DNA of 12,881 nt from an uncultured Dyadobacter sp. (GTDB taxonomy: Bacteria > Bacteroidota > Bacteroidia > Cytophagales > Spirosomataceae), in NCBI GenBank assembly GCA_937880795.1, contig CALGRQ010000020.1, forward strand, positions 1 to 12,881. Reading direction: 5' to 3'. Below are positions 8,397-12,881 of this stretch, piece by piece. The translations under genes and the position numbers were made by a program. Position 1 is the stretch's first letter. Each line of letters opens with the position of its first letter. The notes beneath the pieces were generated by a model, which had not been told where the DNA came from, did no database searches, and was given only the letters and a program-made list of their open reading frames with translations.

Positions 8397-9668
8397 TTAT
8401 TTTGACTTCCAAAACTTCCTTAAATCAAGCGTATTTGGGTATTCAGGATTGATCAGCTCCATCGGTGTATCGCTTTTCAATTCTTTTTTTATTTCGGCCA
8501 CAAATCGGGATACACCACCGGTATTTTTTTCAACAATTGGTACTTCCTGTTTGGCAGACGGCGTATGCCCAAACCCTTGAAACAGGCTTATTTTACGCGA
8601 TTCTGCCTCAAAACTGTTGACCGGATAACTATCAAAACTACGTCCTCCCGGATGTGATACAAAGTAAGTACAGCCGCCCAATATACGGTTATTCCATGTA
8701 TCCACAATATCAAAAACCAATGGTGCATCAGCCCCAATTGTCGGATGCAAAGCCGAAGGTGGATTCCAGGCTTTGTAGCGAATTCCGGCTATGTACTCCG
8801 ACTTAATTCCCGAGCTCCGCAACGGAACCCGGCAACCGTTGCAAACCAAAATATGGCGCCCTTCCACAAAACCAGAAATTTTCACCTGTAACCTTTCCAA
8901 TGAGGAATCGACAAAACGGGCCGTTCCGGAATTAGACAGTTCCTCGCCCAATACATGCCACGGTTCAATACCCAGGCGCAAATCCAGCTGGATGTTATCC
9001 ACGGTTATTCCGCCGTAATGTGGAAAACGGAACTCGAAAAATGGATCGAACCAGGAAATATCGAAGTTATAACCGGCGTCTTTCAGATCGTTCACCACAT
9101 CAACCATATCCAAATAGGCAAAATGCGGAAGCAGAAAGCGGTCATGAAGTTCGGTTCCCCATCTGATCAACTTATGCTTATAGGGATTTTTCCAAAATTT
9201 GGCGATCAACGCACGAATCAGCAAGGTTTGCACCAGATTCATATGCTTATGAGGCGGCATATCAAAGGCCCTGAATTCCAGAATACCCAACTGACCCGTT
9301 GCCGAATCGGGTGAATATAGTTTATCCATACAAAATTCGGAGCGATGCGTATTCCCGGTAATATCCACCAGCAGATTTCTGAATATACGGTCCACCATCC
9401 AGAATGGAATTTCTTCTCCATCGGGAATCTGCTCAAAAGCTAGCTCAACCTCGTACAAACGCTCATCCCGACCTTCATCTATACGCGGCGCCTGGCTGGT
9501 TGGCCCAATAAACGGACCTGCAAATAGATAACTTAAAGCCGGATGATGCTGCCAATAGGTCAATAAACTTCTCAACAGATCGGGGCGGCGCAGTATAGGA
9601 CTGTCCGCAGGCGTTGCTCCACCTATCGTCACGTGGTTTCCCCCCCCCGGTTCCCGTCTGGCGGCCAT
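8397..9668 (-). CDS. C-terminal part of DUF2126 protein, out of frame
   Basis: This frame can be read from an ATG at 9668 for 423 residues, but the first seven residues (MAARREP) are an out-of-frame reading of the sequence encoding the DGRQTGT end of the preceding part. Genuine protein starts at the glycine run, GGGNHVTIGGATPADSPILR, and continues with RSLLTYWQHHPALSYLFAGP and TSQAPRIDEGRDE to the natural end at FWKSK. GGGNHV resembles the GSGMHVH metal and ATP region of glutamine synthetases, which agrees with a ligase role for DUF2126; this is my comparison by eye. Without this half the ligase would lack much of its active site. No ribosome-binding site precedes the ATG at 9668, so independent translation is doubtful. 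The stop codon is followed by 16 bases and then the ATP-grasp/alpha-E start. Confidence 0.85.
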   Translation of the reverse strand: MAARREPGGGNHVTIGGATPADSPILRRPDLLRSLLTYWQHHPALSYLFAGPFIGPTSQAPRIDEGRDERLYEVELAFEQIPDGEEIPFWMVDRIFRNLLVDITGNTHRSEFCMDKLYSPDSATGQLGILEFRAFDMPPHKHMNLVQTLLIRALIAKFWKNPYKHKLIRWGTELHDRFLLPHFAYLDMVDVVNDLKDAGYNFDISWFDPFFEFRFPHYGGITVDNIQLDLRLGIEPWHVLGEELSNSGTARFVDSSLERLQVKISGFVEGRHILVCNGCRVPLRSSGIKSEYIAGIRYKAWNPPSALHPTIGADAPLVFDIVDTWNNRILGGCTYFVSHPGGRSFDSYPVNSFEAESRKISLFQGFGHTPSAKQEVPIVEKNTGGVSRFVAEIKKELKSDTPMELINPEYPNTLDLRKFWKSK

Positions 9669-11823
9669 CCATCATAAACTTGTCCGTACCCAATCTGGCA
9701 AAAAATGCTTCCTCGTATAAAGCACTAATATTATCGACCAGTTCATTCCAGTTTTTGGCCGGATGAATGTTCACCTCAATCACACCAGGGTCTGGAGTTA
9801 CATTCAGTTTTTGAATACGATAGTCCGTTGGTGCCGCATATCCTTCAATACGCACCGGCATTTTTAGTTTCTCCGCCGTAGCTTCTACTGACGCGATCAA
9901 ATCCAGATAATGTTCCAGGTAGTCGGTAGGTGGCAGGAATATATACACAATCCCATCTCGCTCCTCAACACTCAATGCCGTTTTAACAACCGGTATATCA
10001 AATAAAATTTGCTTTTCTTCTTCCTTTTCAACCCCCGGTTTTTTAGAATCCTCCTCCTCTTGATTCAAAACTGGCTCAGGTAAGGTATAGTCTGGCGACA
10101 CCGAGCCATATCTGTTTTCGGCTGCTGTCCTATAATCCCCCAGCGGTGGTAAAGTTTCAAACAAGCTTCGCTCAACGGGATGCTCCCTTCTTTCTTTTGC
10201 CACTTCGGGAAGCGATTTTAAAGGCAGACGAAACCCTATGGCTGAATTACCCGGCACCAGAAAACAATTATTTCTTTTAAACTGCCATTCCGAACTGGTC
10301 CAATGCTTCCCTTTTTCGTTCCACACAATGGGCAAAACAAATCCTGCCGGATTATTAAGCCCCTTCTCCAACAATTTTGCGAGCGTTCGCCTTTCAATAG
10401 AATCCCGAAGATCTACTTTTAGAGGATCCACATTTACGGGCAATTTCCCCTCCTCCATCGCCCAGTATATAGGGTCTTCATACGCCGGTGTAATGTTGTT
10501 GACATCTATACCCAGATACTTTGCAAGCTCAACCGTAAATTGTTCTGCCTCTCTGAATGTATATTTTGTTTGCCCTTCCTTGGCTATCAAATCATCATTA
10601 TTCCAAATGGCTACCCCATCATTTCTCCAATACAGCGCGTATTGCCAGCGGGGAAAAGGCTCCCCCGGATACCATTTTCCCTGCCCAAAATGCAGCAAAC
10701 CGCCCTGGGCAAAACGATTTTTGAGTCGTAGTGAGAGATCATATGCCAATTGTCGTTTTAAAGGACCGTCAGCCGCTGTAATCCATTCAGGCGATTCAAA
10801 ATCATCAATAGATATGAAAGTAGGTTCGCCACCCATGGTTAAACGCACATCGCCATCCTGCAAATCCTTCTCTACAACTTCGCCCACTTCCATCACCCTG
10901 GCCCACTGTTCTTCCGTATAGGGCTTGGTTACCCGTGGATCTTCATGAATCCTGAAAACCTGGTTATCAAATTCGAAGGCGACTTCACACACATCCGTTG
11001 CACCCGATACCGGCGATGCACTGGCGTAATCGGGCGTACAGCAAAGGGGTATATGACCCTCGCTTGCAAACAAGCCCGATGTCGGGTCGAGTCCGATCCA
11101 CCCGGCGCCCGGCACATATGCCTCAACCCAAGCATGCAAGTCGGTAAAGTCGGCCTCGGGACCAGACGGACCATCCAATGATTTAATATCTGAAGTAAGT
11201 TGAACCAAATAGCCCGACACAAAACGAGCTGCTATACCCAGATGCCTCAATACTTGTACAAACATCCACGCCGAATCGCGGCAAGAGCCACTTTTAATGG
11301 AAAGCGTTTCTTCACAAGTTTGTACCCCTACCTCCATGCGTATATTGTAACCGATGGAATTGAATATGCGTTGATTCAGCTGAACGAGAAAATCTACAAT
11401 ACGGATTCCGTCATGGGGCCTGTTCTCCGCTATCCACGCCATCAGCTGCGGCCCATTTTCTCTGGGTTCCAGGTATGGCCCCAGTTCTTTTTTTAAGCCA
11501 TCTTCGTATACAAAAGGAAAGTTTTCGGCATATTCCTCAACAAAAAAGTCGAACGGATTGATCACCTGCAATTTGGCAATGACCTCCACTTCGATGCTTA
11601 ATTCCGTTGTTTTTTCAGGAAACACCACCCTGGCCTGGTAATTCCCGAAGGGATCCTGCTGCCAGTTTATAAAATGATTTTCAGGTTTTAGTTTAAACGT
11701 ATATCCTTCTATCGCCGTGCGGGAATGTGGTGCAGGGCGAAGTCTGAATATATGCGGGGAAAGTGATACACTCCGATCGAATTTATATTTTGTCTTATGG
11801 GAAATAGCAACTTTAATAGCCAT
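9475..11823 (-). CDS. N-terminal part: transglutaminase plus start of DUF2126
   Basis: This frame reads 782 residues, of which 1-728 are genuine. Residues 1-85 form the beta-rich N-terminal domain of bacterial transglutaminases (VAISHKTKYKFDRSV). The catalytic domain follows, with Cys181 in SGSCRDSAW, His230 in DLHAWVEAY and Asp246 in GLDPTSGL. DUF2126 begins near residue 290, with DVRLTMGGEPTFISIDD (325-341) and GKWYPGEPFPRWQYALYW (382-399). A glutamate- and lysine-rich segment at 588-604 looks like a disordered linker. The block TPDPGVIEVNIHPAKNW (676-692) is highly characteristic of the family. The last 54 residues, from KPRDDRW, are out of frame and should not be treated as protein. DUF2126 has been proposed to be a circularly permuted glutamine-synthetase-like ligase, so the chain would pair an amide-forming with an amide-cleaving or transfer domain. 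It is the first gene of the operon, with an ATG start at 11823 and a weak ribosome-binding site. Confidence 0.88.
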   Translation of the reverse strand: MAIKVAISHKTKYKFDRSVSLSPHIFRLRPAPHSRTAIEGYTFKLKPENHFINWQQDPFGNYQARVVFPEKTTELSIEVEVIAKLQVINPFDFFVEEYAENFPFVYEDGLKKELGPYLEPRENGPQLMAWIAENRPHDGIRIVDFLVQLNQRIFNSIGYNIRMEVGVQTCEETLSIKSGSCRDSAWMFVQVLRHLGIAARFVSGYLVQLTSDIKSLDGPSGPEADFTDLHAWVEAYVPGAGWIGLDPTSGLFASEGHIPLCCTPDYASASPVSGATDVCEVAFEFDNQVFRIHEDPRVTKPYTEEQWARVMEVGEVVEKDLQDGDVRLTMGGEPTFISIDDFESPEWITAADGPLKRQLAYDLSLRLKNRFAQGGLLHFGQGKWYPGEPFPRWQYALYWRNDGVAIWNNDDLIAKEGQTKYTFREAEQFTVELAKYLGIDVNNITPAYEDPIYWAMEEGKLPVNVDPLKVDLRDSIERRTLAKLLEKGLNNPAGFVLPIVWNEKGKHWTSSEWQFKRNNCFLVPGNSAIGFRLPLKSLPEVAKERREHPVERSLFETLPPLGDYRTAAENRYGSVSPDYTLPEPVLNQEEEDSKKPGVEKEEEKQILFDIPVVKTALSVEERDGIVYIFLPPTDYLEHYLDLIASVEATAEKLKMPVRIEGYAAPTDYRIQKLNVTPDPGVIEVNIHPAKNWNELVDNISALYEEAFFARLGTDKFMMDGRQTGTGGGKPRDDRWSNACGQSYTAPPRSVEKFIDLLAASSGFKLSICRSVYWANQPGAAYR
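9640..9648 (-). repeat. Run of nine G residues at the frameshift
   Basis: Nine consecutive C residues on the plus strand (G on the coding strand) encode the glycines of TGTGGGNHV. It is the longest G/C homopolymer I see in the window and marks the exact point where the reading frame is lost. Runs of this length are prone both to sequencing miscounts and to replication slippage. Confidence 0.95.
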
Positions 11824-12140
11824 AATTGGAGTATAACAATGATTTAATATAATTTGGCACGATGAAATTTATTGAACACCAAAAAAATGTATTGTAGTTA
11901 TTTTTCAAAACATTTTAATACATAAATAACAATATACAAAATTTTATTTCACCCTAAAAACAGAAAAGAAAACCATTACATCCTGCCCAAACCGAAGGTA
12001 ATCTATTCCAACAAGAATCGAACGTGGTATACAACCGAATGGTAATAAATTAGACTACTTTACCGGGTTTACGGTTAGACTTTTGGCAAAAGTTACTTAC
12101 TTCGTTGAATTAAACTTGTTACTATTTACCGATCTAAAAA
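11824..12140. other. Divergent intergenic region between the operon and proC
   Basis: This 317-base, AT-rich gap separates the minus-strand operon from proC and must hold the promoters of both. I see no open gene or RNA gene in it. On the plus strand TAAACTTG (12111-12118) is one mismatch from the -7 consensus and would start transcription close to proC, but no -33 TTG lies at normal spacing. A 15-base palindrome at 12079-12093 is described separately. A 7-bp inverted repeat (GTTATTT at 11897-11903, AAATAAC at 11924-11930) has a 20-base loop and no clear role. No convincing minus-strand promoter was found near 11823. Confidence 0.6.
12079..12093. promoter_or_regulatory. Palindrome in the divergent promoter region
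   Basis: ACTTTTG-G-CAAAAGT is a perfect 7-bp inverted repeat around one central base. Each arm with its flanking base (GACTTTTG on plus, AACTTTTG on minus) differs at one position from TAnnTTTG, so it could be an operator or a pair of overlapping divergent -7 boxes. No partner -33 elements were found, so this remains tentative. Confidence 0.3.
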
Positions 12141-12881
12141 ATGAAAATTGCAATTATTGGCTGCGGCAACATGGGTATGTCATTTGCCCGTGCCTTCCTG
12201 AAATTTGATCTTGTTAAGAAAGAAGACTTCCTCCTTGTTGAAAAAAGCGAGGACCGCACCGAAAAATTAAGCAGTTTTCAACCCGGCGTCATTTCCGGCG
12301 TTATTAGCCCGCAGGTTGGAGAATACGATTTAATCATCCTGTCTATCAAGCCACAGGACTTTTTGAGTGTATCCGAAACGTTGCGCGAAGTGATCACCGA
12401 AAAGCAGGTGGTGTTGTCCATCATGGCGGGAATTACCATTGAAACTATTCAAAAAAATCTGGATCATAAAGCGGTTATACGGGCAATGCCCAATACACCT
12501 GCCATGCTGGGTATGGGCATCACGGCCTATTCGGCGTCGCCGGAAGTTGACATCAATCAGCTTCGCAAAATTGAAAACCTGATCAACGCAACCGGACGCT
12601 CCGTGTTTTTGGAAGATGAGGAGCAACTGAATGCCGTAACAGCACTGAGCGGAAGCGGACCGGCTTACTTTTTCTATGTCGTAAAGGCCATGATCGACGC
12701 CGGCAAACAAATGGGCTTTGAAGAATCTGTGGCTGCATTGCTCGTGAAACAAACCATGTTGGGTTCTTACCACTTGATCAACACCGCCGACAAATCGCTG
12801 GACGACCTCATTACCGCCGTAGCATCCAAGGGCGGAACCACCGAAGCCGCACTACGCCAGTTCGAAGCCGGCCACATGGGC
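12141..12881 (+). CDS. proC: Pyrroline-5-carboxylate reductase, 3' end cut by window
   Basis: This is ProC, which reduces 1-pyrroline-5-carboxylate to L-proline with NAD(P)H, the last step of proline synthesis in the cytoplasm. The frame opens with ATG at 12141 (MKIAIIGCGNMGMSFARAF), giving the Rossmann dinucleotide motif GCGNMG at residues 7-12. The conserved block VIRAMPNTPAMLGMG follows in mid-protein. The C-terminal dimerisation and substrate region carries ALSGSGPAYFF (168-178) and VASKGGTTEAAL (227-238), the family signature. The window stops after residue 247 with no stop codon; about 20 residues are missing compared with the usual 265-270. The gene diverges from the ATP-grasp operon and shows no functional link to it. 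Confidence 0.95.
   Translation, partial: MKIAIIGCGNMGMSFARAFLKFDLVKKEDFLLVEKSEDRTEKLSSFQPGVISGVISPQVGEYDLIILSIKPQDFLSVSETLREVITEKQVVLSIMAGITIETIQKNLDHKAVIRAMPNTPAMLGMGITAYSASPEVDINQLRKIENLINATGRSVFLEDEEQLNAVTALSGSGPAYFFYVVKAMIDAGKQMGFEESVAALLVKQTMLGSYHLINTADKSLDDLITAVASKGGTTEAALRQFEAGHMG

Larger units (their letters stand above)
8397..11823 (-). pseudogene. Transglutaminase-DUF2126 gene split by a G-run frameshift
   Basis: Two overlapping reading frames together encode one DUF2126 family protein. The frame from 11823 runs through T-G-G-G at residues 725-728 and then turns into unrelated sequence. The second frame continues exactly at the same point with GGGNHVTIGGATPADSPILR, the expected family continuation. 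The join is a run of nine G residues on the minus strand (9648-9640). With eight, the codons read GGG GGG GGA AAC CAC and a single protein of 1141 residues results, which is the usual length for this family. No stop codon or other damage is seen on either side, so the gene is otherwise intact. It may be a sequencing error, a recent mutation or a slippage switch. I list it as broken because that is what the sequence reads; the two parts are described separately. Confidence 0.88.

Noticed and set aside
8955..9314. Plus-strand open frame of 119 codons
   Set aside because: It is antisense to the conserved C-terminal part of DUF2126 and has no recognisable domain.
10238..10921. Plus-strand open frame of 227 codons within the DUF2126 gene
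   Set aside because: It is antisense to well-conserved transglutaminase/DUF2126 coding sequence, has a low-complexity, serine-rich composition and shows no family motif.
12330..12773. Open frame on the minus strand inside proC
   Set aside because: It lies antisense to proC, whose plus-strand translation carries all family motifs; the opposite frame has no recognisable features.
1..12881. CRISPR array, tRNA, rRNA, insertion sequence or prophage signs
   Set aside because: No spaced direct repeats, cloverleaf or rRNA sequence, transposase motifs or terminal inverted repeats were seen by eye.

Overview
The window looks like chromosomal DNA from a Bacteroidota bacterium, most likely Sphingobacteriales-like. 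Three things point there: promoter -7 elements of the TAnnTTTG type upstream of the minus-strand genes, weak Shine-Dalgarno sequences, and family features such as a cysteine-poor DksA/TraR-type protein and a lipoprotein whose lipid cysteine is followed by KKD. The genus cannot be fixed from sequence reading alone.

Layout from left to right. Positions 1-1188 (+) hold sbcD, the nuclease subunit of SbcCD, lacking only its first dozen or so codons. It converges on a large lipoprotein gene (1224-3053, -) with an N-terminal carboxypeptidase-regulatory-like domain, Ig/PKD-like and FN3-like domains and a C-terminal beta-propeller. Then come a DksA/TraR-like regulator (3205-3588, -) and pdhB (3789-4769, -), each followed by a strong hairpin terminator. 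The housekeeping gene proC (12141 to the window end, +) is cut by the right edge.

The most interesting part is a minus-strand operon of about 6.9 kb, transcribed from 11823 down to 4957. It encodes (i) a giant transglutaminase plus DUF2126 protein, (ii) a fusion of a circularly permuted ATP-grasp domain with an alpha-E domain, and (iii) a second transglutaminase-like protein. The genes are tightly packed, with a 16-base gap and an 11-base overlap. These families match a bacterial peptide-synthesis or peptide-tagging system predicted from comparative genomics. DUF2126 is thought to be a circularly permuted glutamine-synthetase-like ligase acting with the ATP-grasp enzyme. To my knowledge the product and substrate are not known. 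The Ntn-hydrolase (Anbu-like) peptidase often linked to such clusters is not in this window.

The first gene of this operon is split by a one-base frameshift in a run of nine G residues (9640-9648). The run codes for the glycines of the TGTGGGNHV motif in DUF2126. Eight G residues would restore a single protein of 1141 residues. The split may be a sequencing error, a true mutation, or slippage that switches the ligase on and off. It deserves the first check.
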